Shown one piece after another: positions 1 to 8,261 of a stretch of DNA of 64,000 bases (the first letter of the stretch is position 1; each line of letters begins with the position of its first letter). The stretch lies in assembly GCA_023392615.1 (NCBI GenBank), contig JAEVYT010000017.1:124001-188000 (forward strand). The letters are read 5' to 3'. Both the position numbers and the translations under genes were made by a program. The notes beneath the pieces were generated by a model that did not search any database, was not told the DNA's origin, and worked only from the letters and a program-made list of their open reading frames with translations. This DNA comes from Bacillota bacterium (GTDB taxonomy: Bacteria; Bacillota; Clostridia; Lachnospirales; Lachnospiraceae).

Positions 1-1
1 A

Positions 2-1870
2 TCGCTGATTGCAGAGGAAACGAGTAAATTGGGACTAATTGCACTGCAGAAGGAAGTAGAAGATGTTTTATCCAAAACCGATAAAGGGGAAGTGATTGAC
101 AGTGATACCAGAGCAGAATTGAATAGTAAGCTTCAACAAATGGTAAAGGATGCTGGAAATCTGGAACACATTTTCGTTGTTGATGCTGATATCAATGACG
201 TGGCAGATAGCGATGAAAAATTAATTGGGCAAAATTTTAAAGATAGAGCTTATGCTACGAAAACATTATCCACAGGTGAGCCTGTAATTAGTGAGACATT
301 AAAATCAAAATCCACCGGTGCCTTCATTGTTGCATTCACATATCCAGTGAAGGTGGATGGCAAATTAGTAGGTTTTGTGGCTTCTGCGGTAAGAGCAGAC
401 AGTTTAACAAAATATTTAAAGGATGTAAAACTGTTAAATACGAAATCCAGCTACGCCTATCTTGTAGATGAAAAGGGTACGATGCTTTATCATCCGACTG
501 CTGATAAGATTGGTAAACCGGTTGAAAATGAACAGATAAAGAATGTAGTTGCCCAGGTAATGCAAGGTAAAACAGTTAAGGCAGATATTGTTGATTATAT
601 GTTTAAGGGCGAACATAAGATAGCATCCTATTCGGTAATTCCTGAGACTCAATGGACGTTGGTTGTATCCGGTGACATGGGTGAAATTATGAAACCGGTA
701 AATGATGTGACCATAAGTATTGTCTTTATAGGCTTATTTATTGCAATTTTAGCTTTATTATATGGTATATTTATCTCATTTAAAATTGCTAATCCAATCA
801 TTAAATTGACAGAATTAATTAATAGAACAGCAAATCTGAATTTAGTAAGAGACGAATCATTTCGCTATCTTGAAAAAAATAAAGATGAAACAGGAACAAT
901 TGCGAGCGCTTTATTCCAAACAAGAGCGGTTTTACGAGAGATGGTGGAAAAGCTGCAAAGTGTATCCCGTATAGTTTTAACCAATGCGGAAGAGATGGAA
1001 AAACTCTCGATTTTAATCCAGGAGAATGCGCATGATAATTCAGCGACTACCGAAGAATTATCCGCAGGTATGGAAGAAACAGCTGCATCTACCGAAGAAA
1101 TAACAGCAACGACCGTTGAGATTAGTAGCCATGTAAGTGATATCGCAAGTAAAGCGAAGGATGGATCAAAGGTATCCTACCAGATTTCGGAGAGAGCGTC
1201 CTCAATAAAGAAGGATGCACTGGATTCAACTCAGAATGCGAAGAATATCTATGAAGATGTTAAGGTAAAGATGGAGGAAGCAATTAAGGAATCTGACCGA
1301 ATAGCGCAAATTGGTGTGTTAGCGGATACCATTCTCGCAATTACCAATCAGACAAACCTATTAGCTTTAAATGCAGCAATTGAGGCAGCCAGAGCAGGAG
1401 AAGCAGGAAAAGGCTTTAATGTAGTTGCAAGTGAGATTCGTAAGCTAGCGGATCAATCATCAAGTACTGCTACAGGTATCCAAGAAATTGTAAAAAATGT
1501 GTATAGTTCCGTGGAAATGATGAGAACGAATTCCGAAGCATTATTAGAGTTCATCGATCAAAGTGTATTAAAGGATTATGAAAAATTATCCGGGATTGGT
1601 GAGCAATATAATGATGATGCAGTTTATATAAAACAACTTATGGTTGAATTTGAAGAAGCTGCAGAGATTTTGGATGTCTCAGTATCGAATATATCTAAAG
1701 CAATGAATGAGGTAGCAATCACAGTTTCAGAGGGATCAAAGGGCGTACAGGATATTGCAGAAAAGACTACTGATGTGGTTGAAAAGACAATTACAGAAAC
1801 AGAACTCTCAAACGAAAATGCGATTGGAGCCAGAGAATTGCAGGAGTTAGTTGATCGATTTAAAGTATAA
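2..1870 (+). CDS. Methyl-accepting chemotaxis protein, 5' end outside window
   Basis: Transmembrane chemoreceptor cut by the left edge of the window: the frame stays open back to base 2 with no credible start, so the N-terminus and first membrane helix lie outside. The visible part opens in an extracellular dCache-like sensor (roughly the first 215 residues), then a membrane helix (FIGLFIAILALLYGIFI), a HAMP linker and a cytoplasmic signalling domain whose conserved tip includes LLALNAAIEAARAGE. Receptors of this family pass ligand state to CheA/CheW; the ligand cannot be read from the sequence. No chemotaxis partner genes are adjacent, so it is probably an orphan receptor. The stop is followed by a long gap before the thiamine leader. 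Family assignment is secure. Confidence 0.95.
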   Translation, partial: SLIAEETSKLGLIALQKEVEDVLSKTDKGEVIDSDTRAELNSKLQQMVKDAGNLEHIFVVDADINDVADSDEKLIGQNFKDRAYATKTLSTGEPVISETLKSKSTGAFIVAFTYPVKVDGKLVGFVASAVRADSLTKYLKDVKLLNTKSSYAYLVDEKGTMLYHPTADKIGKPVENEQIKNVVAQVMQGKTVKADIVDYMFKGEHKIASYSVIPETQWTLVVSGDMGEIMKPVNDVTISIVFIGLFIAILALLYGIFISFKIANPIIKLTELINRTANLNLVRDESFRYLEKNKDETGTIASALFQTRAVLREMVEKLQSVSRIVLTNAEEMEKLSILIQENAHDNSATTEELSAGMEETAASTEEITATTVEISSHVSDIASKAKDGSKVSYQISERASSIKKDALDSTQNAKNIYEDVKVKMEEAIKESDRIAQIGVLADTILAITNQTNLLALNAAIEAARAGEAGKGFNVVASEIRKLADQSSSTATGIQEIVKNVYSSVEMMRTNSEALLEFIDQSVLKDYEKLSGIGEQYNDDAVYIKQLMVEFEEAAEILDVSVSNISKAMNEVAITVSEGSKGVQDIAEKTTDVVEKTITETELSNENAIGARELQELVDRFKV

Positions 1871-2030
1871 CGAAAGGTTAACAAAGGGTTTTATATTCAG
1901 CTGATAAGAATTCCGGTAAGTTCATACAGAAGAATAAGATTTTACAGATAACTGAGTAAATCACGATTTATAATACTATTAAAATTAATATAAATTAGTG
2001 AAAAAGTTATGACGAAACATTGATTAAGTA

Positions 2031-2058
2031 TTGAAATTTAAAAAATATCAGTTATAAT
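2031..2058 (+). promoter_or_regulatory. Sigma-A type promoter of the thiamine operon
   Basis: TTGAAA at 2031-2036 and a perfect TATAAT at 2053-2058, 16 bp apart, about 30 bp before the TPP riboswitch begins. Placement directly ahead of the leader supports it as the operon promoter. Confidence 0.7.
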
Positions 2059-2079
2059 AAACACATATTAAATAAGAAC

Positions 2080-2175
2080 GAAAAAAGGGGAGCTCTTTTT
2101 AGAGGGCTGAGAGTAGACTGTAGCGTCTAGACCCGTAACCTGATTTGGATAATGCCAACGTAGGGATATATTGAA
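2080..2175 (+). ncRNA. TPP riboswitch (THI element)
   Basis: Contains the conserved THI-box blocks in order: GGGG near 2087, GGGCTGAGAG near 2104, ACCCGTAACCTGATTTGGAT near 2131, then AATGCCAACGTAGGGA. Known aptamers of this class bind thiamine pyrophosphate and switch off downstream thiamine genes. A strong terminator hairpin follows at 2195, so control is probably by transcription termination. Boundaries are approximate because the closing P1 stem was not folded by computer. Confidence 0.95.
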
Positions 2176-2194
2176 TTCTAGCAAGAATCATACT

Positions 2195-2232
2195 AGACGA
2201 ATATACCATCACATTGGTATATTCGTCTTTTT
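2195..2232 (+). terminator. Riboswitch expression-platform terminator
   Basis: A perfect 13-bp stem (AGACGAATATACC with its complement GGTATATTCGTCT) around an 8-nt loop, followed by a run of five T. It lies about 20 nt after the TPP aptamer and before thiS, so it is the likely OFF-state terminator of the thiamine operon. Confidence 0.9.
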
Positions 2233-2642
2233 GAATTGAAGAGAACGATTATCTATAAATACAGCGGCAGACTGGGGGCACCACTTCGGTCGCTATATAA
2301 AATTGATGCGGCAAAATTCATAGCATTGCATTAAAAGCGTCGGTTATCCGGCGTAGGCGCCGGTAGAATGTAGCAAAGGAACTCGTGCAAATTAAAGTAA
2401 TCTATTAAGAAACAATGTTTTTGCCTCACACTGTTGTTTGGAAGTCAGCGTATTAAGGTAATAAACTTTATTTTTTGATATGTTTAATTTGAAACAGATT
2501 ACTTTGTGTACTTAAATACAACCGGCGCAGATAATTATGGAGGTGAATTTGTAGAACGAAGGGTTGTATTTGCAAATTCGTAATAATAGATGGGCAGAAA
2601 AGTTCATTTATTAGTTCGTTATTATGAAAGGAGCATATGCAA
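2233..2642 (+). other. Unusually long leader between riboswitch and thiS
   Basis: About 410 bases with no convincing gene. It holds a short remnant of the dispersed palindromic repeat (2409-2444) and a separate perfect 10-bp inverted repeat, AAATACAACC at 2514-2523 with GGTTGTATTT at 2562-2571. A GGAGGTG at 2539-2545 is followed by TTG then TAG, so it starts nothing. Such riboswitches usually lie close to the first gene; the extra length suggests inserted or decayed sequence. Confidence 0.5.
2409..2444. repeat. Remnant of dispersed palindromic repeat
   Basis: The stretch with AACAATGTTTTTGCCTCACAC followed by TTTGGAAG resembles the inner arm of the element at 36107-36312 read on the minus strand (AACAATGTTATTTGCCTCACAC then TTGGAAG). 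Only about 36 bp is recognisable and no partner arm is seen, so this is a decayed fragment at best. Confidence 0.45.
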
Positions 2643-2837
2643 ATGTTAGTGAATGGAGCGAAGGAAACGCTTGAAAAAAGGATGTCACTATTCCAGTACT
2701 TGGAGAGTAAGGGATATGTGATAACTAGAATTGCAGTAGAACGAAATGGAGAAATCATACCGAAAGCCACATATAACGAATGTATTCTGACCGAGGCTGA
2801 TACGTTGGAAATCGTTAATTTTGTAGGTGGAGGTTGA
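2643..2837 (+). CDS. thiS: Sulfur carrier protein ThiS
   Basis: Small beta-grasp sulfur carrier of about 64 residues ending in the diagnostic Gly-Gly (VGGG). In known pathways the C-terminal carboxylate is adenylated by ThiF, turned into a thiocarboxylate and used by ThiG to build the thiazole ring of thiamine. I place the start at ATG 2643 rather than ATG 2637 because the ribosome site AAAGGAG (2627-2633) lies 9 bases before 2643 but only 3 before 2637, and MLVNG is the usual N-terminus. It is the first gene of the riboswitch-controlled operon, 6 bases before thiF. Confidence 0.92.
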   Translation: MLVNGAKETLEKRMSLFQYLESKGYVITRIAVERNGEIIPKATYNECILTEADTLEIVNFVGGG

Positions 2838-2843
2838 TAGTTT

Positions 2844-3470
2844 GTGACAAAAGAAGAGTATAAAAAGATCTGTGACCTGCGGTTTGGGAAAGCGGTCTAT
2901 GATAAATTGGAGGGAGCTAGAGTGGCGGTAGCCGGACTGGGAGGTCTGGGATCACACATCGCAGTGATGCTCGCCAGAACCTGTGTCGGAACGCTGCATC
3001 TGATTGATTTTGATTATGTGGACATCAGCAATTTAAATCGGCAGGAATATTATATCTCCCATATCGGACGACCGAAAACAGAATGTCTGGCCGAAAAGCT
3101 TAAAGAAATTAATCCGTTCATGAATATTATAACGGATCATATAAAAGTAACGAATGAGAATATAGCAGGACTGTTTGTGGAAGATCCCATCATTTGTGAA
3201 GCATTTGATAAGTCAGATCAGAAGGCGATGCTGGTGAATGGATTACTACAGACATTCCCTGATAAAAAGATTGTATCCGGCTCCGGAATGGCGGGCTATG
3301 GAGATTCCAATACAATTATCACCAAGAGAGTTTTCGTAAACATGTATCTATGCGGAGATCAAATCTCAGATTCAGAGTCCGGCATGGGACTTATGGCTCC
3401 GAGGGTAAGTATCTGCGCAGGTCATGAGGCTAATAAAGTGATTCAGCTGATACTGGGTGAGGAAGAGTAG
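2844..3470 (+). CDS. thiF: Short ThiF-type ThiS adenylyltransferase
   Basis: E1-like adenylating enzyme expected to activate the C-terminus of ThiS. Residues about 27-36 carry the nucleotide-binding glycine motif VAVAGLGGLG, followed by the acidic strand end (LIDFDYVD) and NLNRQEY, all typical of the ThiF/MoeB/E1 fold. At 208 residues it matches the short ThiF subfamily found in anaerobes, which lacks the C-terminal CxxC zinc pairs of E. coli ThiF; no CxxC is visible here. The start is GTG 2844, with GGAGG ending 10 bases upstream. It lies between thiS and thiG in the same operon. Confidence 0.9.
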   Translation: MTKEEYKKICDLRFGKAVYDKLEGARVAVAGLGGLGSHIAVMLARTCVGTLHLIDFDYVDISNLNRQEYYISHIGRPKTECLAEKLKEINPFMNIITDHIKVTNENIAGLFVEDPIICEAFDKSDQKAMLVNGLLQTFPDKKIVSGSGMAGYGDSNTIITKRVFVNMYLCGDQISDSESGMGLMAPRVSICAGHEANKVIQLILGEEE

Positions 3471-3611
3471 GAGAAACCTTTCTTCGGATAGCGGCTGGAA
3501 GTGTTAATAAAACAGGATCATAAAAATTTACTGTTTGTATATAATTCTGTGGCTAAGCCATATTAAATCAAGCTTTAATGTGGCGATATATTGATGAAGA
3601 AAAATTGATCG

Positions 3612-3675
3612 AAAAAAATCAACAAATAAAAATCAACAAATGAAAATCAATAAATGAAAATCAATAATCAACAAC
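3612..3675 (+). repeat. AT-rich short tandem repeat before thiG
   Basis: Four to five imperfect copies of a 14-15-base unit, AAAAATCAACAAAT(G), lie in the 295-base gap between thiF and thiG. Units decay toward the 3' end (ATCAATAAATG). No stem can form because the unit is almost free of G. The rest of the gap (3471-3611) shows no gene. Confidence 0.75.
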
Positions 3676-3765
3676 ATAAATCAGATAATGTTGATACAAA
3701 AAGTTGAGCAAATAGTACTCAAAGGATATAAAAAAGAAAGATATAAAAGAAAAGAGGTAGTTTTA

Positions 3766-4530
3766 ATGAACGATGACAAATTAGTGATCGGAGGACATGA
3801 ATTCACATCAAGATTCATACTTGGATCAGGAAAATATAATCTGGATTTGATTGAGGCCTGTGTAAAATATGCAGGTGCGCAGATCATTACACTTGCCCTT
3901 AGAAGAGCAAATACAGAGGTAGGAGAGAATATTCTGGATTACATACCAAAGGAAGTAACCTTACTTCCGAACACCTCGGGAGCAAGGAATGCCGAAGAAG
4001 CCGTTCGCATCGCGAGACTTGCAAGAGCGGTGGGCTGCGGAGATTTTATTAAAATTGAAGTAATTAAGGATTCCAGATACCTGCTTCCGGATAATTATGA
4101 AACAATAAAAGCAACTGAAATACTTGCGAAAGAAGGCTTTATCGTTATGCCGTATATGTACCCGGATCTTACGGTAGCACGTGATCTGATGAATGCAGGT
4201 GCAGCTGCGGTTATGCCTCTGGCAGCACCGATTGGCTCTAACAAAGGCTTAGCAACCAAGGAATTTATACGAATCCTGATAGAAGAAATTGATCTTCCGA
4301 TTATCGTGGATGCAGGAATCGGCAGACCATCCCAGGCCTGTGAGGTAATGGAGATGGGTGCGGCAGCAGTGATGGCGAATACCGCAATTGCTTCTGCAGG
4401 CGATATTCCTCTTATGGCGGAAGCCTTTGGCAAGGCGATTGAAGCGGGCAGAAGTGCTTATCTGTCGGGGCTTGGACGTGTTATCGATAAGGCAAGTGCT
4501 TCCTCACCCTTAACCGGATTTTTGCAATAA
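3766..4530 (+). CDS. thiG: Thiazole synthase ThiG
   Basis: 254-residue TIM-barrel enzyme that forms thiazole phosphate from deoxyxylulose phosphate, dehydroglycine and ThiS thiocarboxylate. Hallmarks are FILGSGKY near the start, TVLPNTSG-like LLPNTSGARNAEEA, the FIKIEVIKD strand carrying the expected Schiff-base lysine, and IVDAGIG followed by GAAAVMANTAIA near the C-terminus. The frame is open upstream to ATG 3688, but ATG 3766 has AGAGG 8 bases before it and gives the normal family N-terminus; the upstream 26 codons are lysine-rich and unlike ThiG. It is followed by thiH after 27 bases. Confidence 0.95.
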   Translation: MNDDKLVIGGHEFTSRFILGSGKYNLDLIEACVKYAGAQIITLALRRANTEVGENILDYIPKEVTLLPNTSGARNAEEAVRIARLARAVGCGDFIKIEVIKDSRYLLPDNYETIKATEILAKEGFIVMPYMYPDLTVARDLMNAGAAAVMPLAAPIGSNKGLATKEFIRILIEEIDLPIIVDAGIGRPSQACEVMEMGAAAVMANTAIASAGDIPLMAEAFGKAIEAGRSAYLSGLGRVIDKASASSPLTGFLQ

Positions 4531-4557
4531 CGCGGAAAGCAGAAAAGAGGTAAAACT

Positions 4558-5772
4558 ATGCCCAAGGAAATGAATGAAAGTATATTAAGTGAAACAGTTA
4601 TTAAGGATTTAAAAAAAGAGCGTATTAATCATATGGAGTATCTACCGGGTATGGAAGTGTTAGAGGATTCCAATGTGATGGATAAAGTACTACATGATAT
4701 GGATCAGTACAACGAACAAAATTATACGGAGGACGATGTCAAAAGAGCGTTAAACGCCACGGATATTACACCGGAGGATTTTGCCGCCCTACTTTCCCCA
4801 GCAGCGGAACCATATCTGGAGGAGATGGCACAGAAGGCCTTGGTCGAAACCAGAAAACACTTTGGTAACAGTGTATATCTGTTTACTCCGATCTATATCT
4901 CGAATTATTGTGACAATTACTGTATCTATTGTGGCTTTAACTGCCATAACAAGATCCATCGTGCGAAGCTTGACTTCGAAGGAATGGAGAAGGAGATGGC
5001 AGCAATTGCAAAAAGTGGCCTGGAGGAAATACTGATCCTTACCGGTGAAAGCAGAAAGATGTCGGATGTGAAATACATCGGAGAAGCCTGCAAGATTGCA
5101 AAGAAATATTTTAAAATGATTGGACTTGAGGTGTATCCAATGAATACGGAAGAGTATAAGTATCTGCATGAATGTGGAGCAGATTATGTGACAGTATTCC
5201 AGGAAACCTATAATCCAGACAAATACGAAACCCTTCATCTGGCTGGACATAAGAGAATATTCCCCTACCGCATCAATGCACAGGAGAGAGCACTTCGAGG
5301 TGGTATGAGAGGGGTGGCCTTTGCAGCGTTGCTGGGGCTAGCTGATTTTCGCAAGGATGCTTTTGCAACAGGAATGCATGCCTATTATATTCAACGTAAA
5401 TACCCCCATGCGGAGATATCCTTCTCCTGTCCGAGACTTCGCCCGATTGTGAACAATGATAAGATCAACCCGATGGATGTTCATGAGAAACAGCTTCTTC
5501 AGGTGATGACGGCCTTTCGTCTGTTTATGCCATTTGCAGGGATGACGATCTCTACCAGGGAACGAGCAGGCTTTCGCGATAATGTGGTCGGCCTTGCCGC
5601 AACAAAGATCTCCGCTTCGGTAAGTACCGGCATCGGCAGTCATACGGAGGAGAAGGTTGATAAAGGAGATCAACAGTTTGAAATTGCTGATGGCAGAGAT
5701 GTGGTCGAAGTAGTGGCAGCGATGAAAGAAAAAGGTCTTCAACCTGTCATGAATGAGTACCTGTATGTATAA
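4558..5772 (+). CDS. thiH: Tyrosine lyase ThiH (2-iminoacetate synthase)
   Basis: Radical-SAM enzyme that cleaves tyrosine to dehydroglycine (2-iminoacetate) for ThiG, the anaerobic alternative to ThiO. The iron-sulfur motif CxxxCxxC is Cys118, Cys122 and Cys125 (YCDNYCIYCGF). Other family blocks are ALLSPAAEPYLEEMA, TGESRKMSDV, FQETYNPDKYETLHL, FSCPRLRP and ISTRERAGFRD. At 404 residues it is about 30 longer than E. coli ThiH, the extra length being at the N-terminus. The start ATG 4558 has AGAGG 8-9 bases upstream. Its last codons overlap the next gene, which suggests translational coupling. Confidence 0.96.
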   Translation: MPKEMNESILSETVIKDLKKERINHMEYLPGMEVLEDSNVMDKVLHDMDQYNEQNYTEDDVKRALNATDITPEDFAALLSPAAEPYLEEMAQKALVETRKHFGNSVYLFTPIYISNYCDNYCIYCGFNCHNKIHRAKLDFEGMEKEMAAIAKSGLEEILILTGESRKMSDVKYIGEACKIAKKYFKMIGLEVYPMNTEEYKYLHECGADYVTVFQETYNPDKYETLHLAGHKRIFPYRINAQERALRGGMRGVAFAALLGLADFRKDAFATGMHAYYIQRKYPHAEISFSCPRLRPIVNNDKINPMDVHEKQLLQVMTAFRLFMPFAGMTISTRERAGFRDNVVGLAATKISASVSTGIGSHTEEKVDKGDQQFEIADGRDVVEVVAAMKEKGLQPVMNEYLYV

Positions 5773-6511
5773 ACGAATCGTTATTTCAAACCGCAAGCTG
5801 TTCTTCGATTATAGAAGGGAGATGGAGAAGTTTGCTTCTGATCAGGAGATCACTAATGTAAAAGAACCCTATACTGATAAGATGTTCTCTGTCAAACAGG
5901 AAGAAGCTTTCAATAAAGAAGAAGCTTTCGATAAAGAGTTTTTTGTTAATAAGGATAACTCACTCATTAAGAAGCTCTCATCTACCGTGGAACTTCAAGT
6001 TAAAACATATATTGACCACCTTGTTGCCCTGACGAAGCGAACTGATAACATAATTCTCAGGGAGAAGGATCTATCAGAACAGGAATATAAATGTCTAGCG
6101 ATGTGGCTGTTATCACTTTGTGACAGGGATAAAATCATACTTCATACTTTTGTTGATGTCGCAATTGAGCTACAGCATAAGAACATACATCTTCCGATGC
6201 CTGTGTTTCGGAATAACCTTGACAAACTGCAGTATTTTGAATGTATCGGTGTATCAGTACATTCACTGGAGGAAGCAATTGTTGCTCAAAATAACGGTGC
6301 AACCTACATTACCTACAGCCACGTCTTTCCCACGGATTGCAAAAAGGGACTGGAACCGAAAGGAATTCAGGAGCTGAAAAAGGTATGTGAAAGGGTAACG
6401 ATACCGGTGTATGCCCTTGGCGGAATAAAGAAGGAGAATGAATCCTTGGTTATCGAGGCAGGAGCTTCCGGCATCTGTAAAATGTCGGAATATATGCAGA
6501 TTCTTGCTTGA
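5765..6511 (+). CDS. tenI: TenI/ThiE-family protein, probable thiazole tautomerase
   Basis: TIM-barrel protein of the thiamine-phosphate synthase superfamily. The block SHVFPTDCKKGLEPKG closely matches the TenI subgroup, including the histidine known to matter in B. subtilis TenI, rather than the ThiE pattern; GVSVHSLEEA and YALGGIK also fit. TenI aromatises the ThiG product, so it suits the operon's last position. An acidic, Phe/Lys-rich stretch of about 45 residues (NKEEAFDKEFF and around) follows the first beta strand, where TenI normally has none, making it about 248 residues against 200-210. ATG 5765 overlaps the end of thiH by 8 bases; ATG 5753 is possible. A true ThiE role cannot be excluded. 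Confidence 0.8.
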   Translation: MYKRIVISNRKLFFDYRREMEKFASDQEITNVKEPYTDKMFSVKQEEAFNKEEAFDKEFFVNKDNSLIKKLSSTVELQVKTYIDHLVALTKRTDNIILREKDLSEQEYKCLAMWLLSLCDRDKIILHTFVDVAIELQHKNIHLPMPVFRNNLDKLQYFECIGVSVHSLEEAIVAQNNGATYITYSHVFPTDCKKGLEPKGIQELKKVCERVTIPVYALGGIKKENESLVIEAGASGICKMSEYMQILA

Positions 6512-6529
6512 CCGACTGGATATCATTGA

Positions 6530-6553
6530 CTTATAATATAATTATATTATAAG
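6530..6553. repeat. Perfect AT-only palindrome after the thiamine operon
   Basis: A 24-base perfect palindrome starting CTTATAATATA and mirrored exactly, 18 bases after the tenI stop. It has almost no GC pairs and no T-run, so it is a weak terminator at best, though it may mark the operon end. Confidence 0.5.
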
Positions 6554-6602
6554 TAGTTTAAAGAGAACTACAAATAAGAAATCGTGTTTTTATAGAATAT
6601 TT

Positions 6603-6735
6603 GAGAGAGGTGAAACGATGAGAATGTAATAAACTTTTGAAACATGATATGTTTTAAAACAGTAGAATCCACAATGGAGAATACTGTGTTTCATGTTGCC
6701 AAAAGTGGATTATGATTCTCATAACCTCTCTTTTT
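6603..6735 (+). ncRNA. Long imperfect hairpin ending in a U-run
   Basis: About 130 bases that fold by eye into one extended hairpin: GAGAGGT (6605-6611) pairs with ACCTCTC (6724-6730), ATGAGAAT with ATTCTCAT, ACTTTTG with CAAAAGT, AACATGA with TCATGTT, and ACAGTA with TACTGT near the tip. Five T follow the outer stem. No gene overlaps it. It may be a terminator with a very long stem, a decayed MITE or a structured RNA; it does not resemble the palindromic repeat family found elsewhere in this window. Confidence 0.5.
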
Positions 6736-7089
6736 GTATCATAAATTATTTGATCACCTATAATGAAAACGCCTTGAGGCAGGACGTGTAACCTGTGACC
6801 ATAAAGTATAGCTCCGTTAACGTTCAGGCGTAATGTGACAGATAACTGGAACTTCGTTCTATATAAATCGGAATTAATAAGAATTGTAAGATTTATAGAT
6901 CTGTGGTACCAGAGATTATTCATGTTTAATAGGACTAGGAGAGGTATGTAAGGAATCAGAATCATTTGGCAGCAGATGGTTCTTTTTTGATGCAAATATA
7001 ACTTATCTCACATTCGATCTAAAATTGATGGTACTAAGTGTATATTTGTCAATCAGTGAATACTTTGTTCTTATAGATGGAGGGAAAAT
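6736..7089. other. Intergenic region, no gene recognised
   Basis: 354 bases between the long hairpin and the kinase-like gene. A terminator-like hairpin lies at 6958-6988. A 113-codon open frame exists on the minus strand across 6654-6995, but it has no recognisable family or ribosome site and runs through both hairpins. Confidence 0.4.
6958..6988 (+). terminator. Rho-independent terminator
   Basis: AGAATCATTT pairs (with G-U wobbles) with AGATGGTTCT around the loop GGCAGC, followed by six T. It would stop transcripts coming from 6600-6950 before the gene at 7090. Confidence 0.6.
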
Positions 7090-7899
7090 ATGAAAAATAT
7101 ATTTATCGAAGGGTTACAAGGATCAGGGAAAAGTACATTAGTGAATAAGTTAGAAGAAAAACTAACATCTTACAAGGTATACCGGGAAGGGGACATCTCC
7201 CCGATTGAGTTAGCCTGGTGTAGCTACGTGACGACGGAACTATATGATTGCATTATGAGAAAATATCCGCAATTACAAGAAGAGCTCCTGAAACATACGA
7301 GATCGGAAGGGGATTACAATATTATAGCTTATACGCGAGTTAATACGGATATACCGGAATTCTATCAGTATATGGAGGGCTTTGAGATTTATAATGGTCG
7401 TGTGGATTTTGTTGCATTTCGAGACATCATCTTAAACAGATATCATGCACTCATAACCACCGGTAATATATTCGAATGCTCGCTATTCCAAAACTCCATC
7501 GAAAGCATGATGCTTTATTATCAAATGGAGGATGACGACATTCTAAACTTTTATAAAGAGGTTTATGAGACACTGAAAAACAAAAACATAATATTGTTAT
7601 ATCTTGATTCCCATAGTATGATAGACGATATATTACATATAAAAAAGGAACGCTCCAATGAACAGGGAGAAGAGATGTGGTTTCCTTTGATGATGGATTA
7701 TCTGAAAACATCGCCTTACGGAGTGGCACACAATTATCGTGGATTTGAGGATCTGATTCATCATATGAAACGAAGAAGAGAGCTGGAGTATCGGATTATA
7801 AGGGAAGTGATGGGAGAACAAGTAATCTTATTGAAGGCGAAAAACTACGAGCTTGATGCTGTTATTGAATCTTTATCCTTTGTTAATTCAATTGAATAA
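7090..7899 (+). CDS. P-loop NTPase, kinase-like protein of unknown substrate
   Basis: A 269-residue soluble protein with a perfect Walker A motif at the N-terminus (IEGLQGSGKST, residues 6-16), the typical start of deoxynucleoside/thymidylate kinase-like P-loop proteins. A later strand (NIILLYLD) resembles the switch strand of small-molecule kinases. No lid motif or substrate-site signature was recognised, so the acceptor is unknown. The ribosome site GGAGGG lies just before ATG 7090. It is monocistronic, with no related neighbour. Calling it a P-loop kinase-like protein is as far as the sequence allows. Confidence 0.7.
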   Translation: MKNIFIEGLQGSGKSTLVNKLEEKLTSYKVYREGDISPIELAWCSYVTTELYDCIMRKYPQLQEELLKHTRSEGDYNIIAYTRVNTDIPEFYQYMEGFEIYNGRVDFVAFRDIILNRYHALITTGNIFECSLFQNSIESMMLYYQMEDDDILNFYKEVYETLKNKNIILLYLDSHSMIDDILHIKKERSNEQGEEMWFPLMMDYLKTSPYGVAHNYRGFEDLIHHMKRRRELEYRIIREVMGEQVILLKAKNYELDAVIESLSFVNSIE

Positions 7900-8261
7900 G
7901 AATAGATTTATCAAGTTAAAAGGCGGTAATCTCAAAAGGGTCATATCTATCTTAGGGAAGATATAGAAGATAATAAAAATTGAATATGTAGGAAGATAGG
8001 ATAAACTCAATCTATACGATTTGTTATCTGCAAGAATGGATGATAATGTTGAAACGAAATCAATAAACGTTAAGTTATCCTCAGTCATGAAGTAAGCCCT
8101 AGATGTAAAGTTATCCCTAGATGAAAAGTTATACTATCCGGATTGTAGTAAAAATAATTAGAATAATTAAATTCATAAAAAATAAACGTGTGAAATGCGA
8201 TTAAGGTTTATTCGATACAAGAAAGGCTAGAAAAAATATTAAGAAAAGAGGACATGATAAA
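7900..8261. other. Intergenic region with short repeats
   Basis: 362 bases without a convincing gene. Short direct repeats of the form CTAGATG(T/A)AAAGTTAT occur near 8098-8135. No clear promoter or terminator was found. Confidence 0.4.

Noticed and set aside
3612..3675. Tandem repeat as a CRISPR array
   Set aside because: Units are 14-15 bases and contiguous with no unique spacers, and no cas genes are near.
6902..6988. A T-box-like word (TGTGGTACCAGAG) ahead of a terminator
   Set aside because: Only the TGGTACC core matches; the surrounding AGGG...GCG positions differ, no stem-I or specifier was found, and the downstream gene is not an amino-acid or tRNA-synthetase gene. Probably chance.
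6654..6995. 113-codon open frame on the minus strand
   Set aside because: It runs through two predicted hairpins, has no ribosome site and no family was recognised. Could be a remnant, but support is too weak to list.
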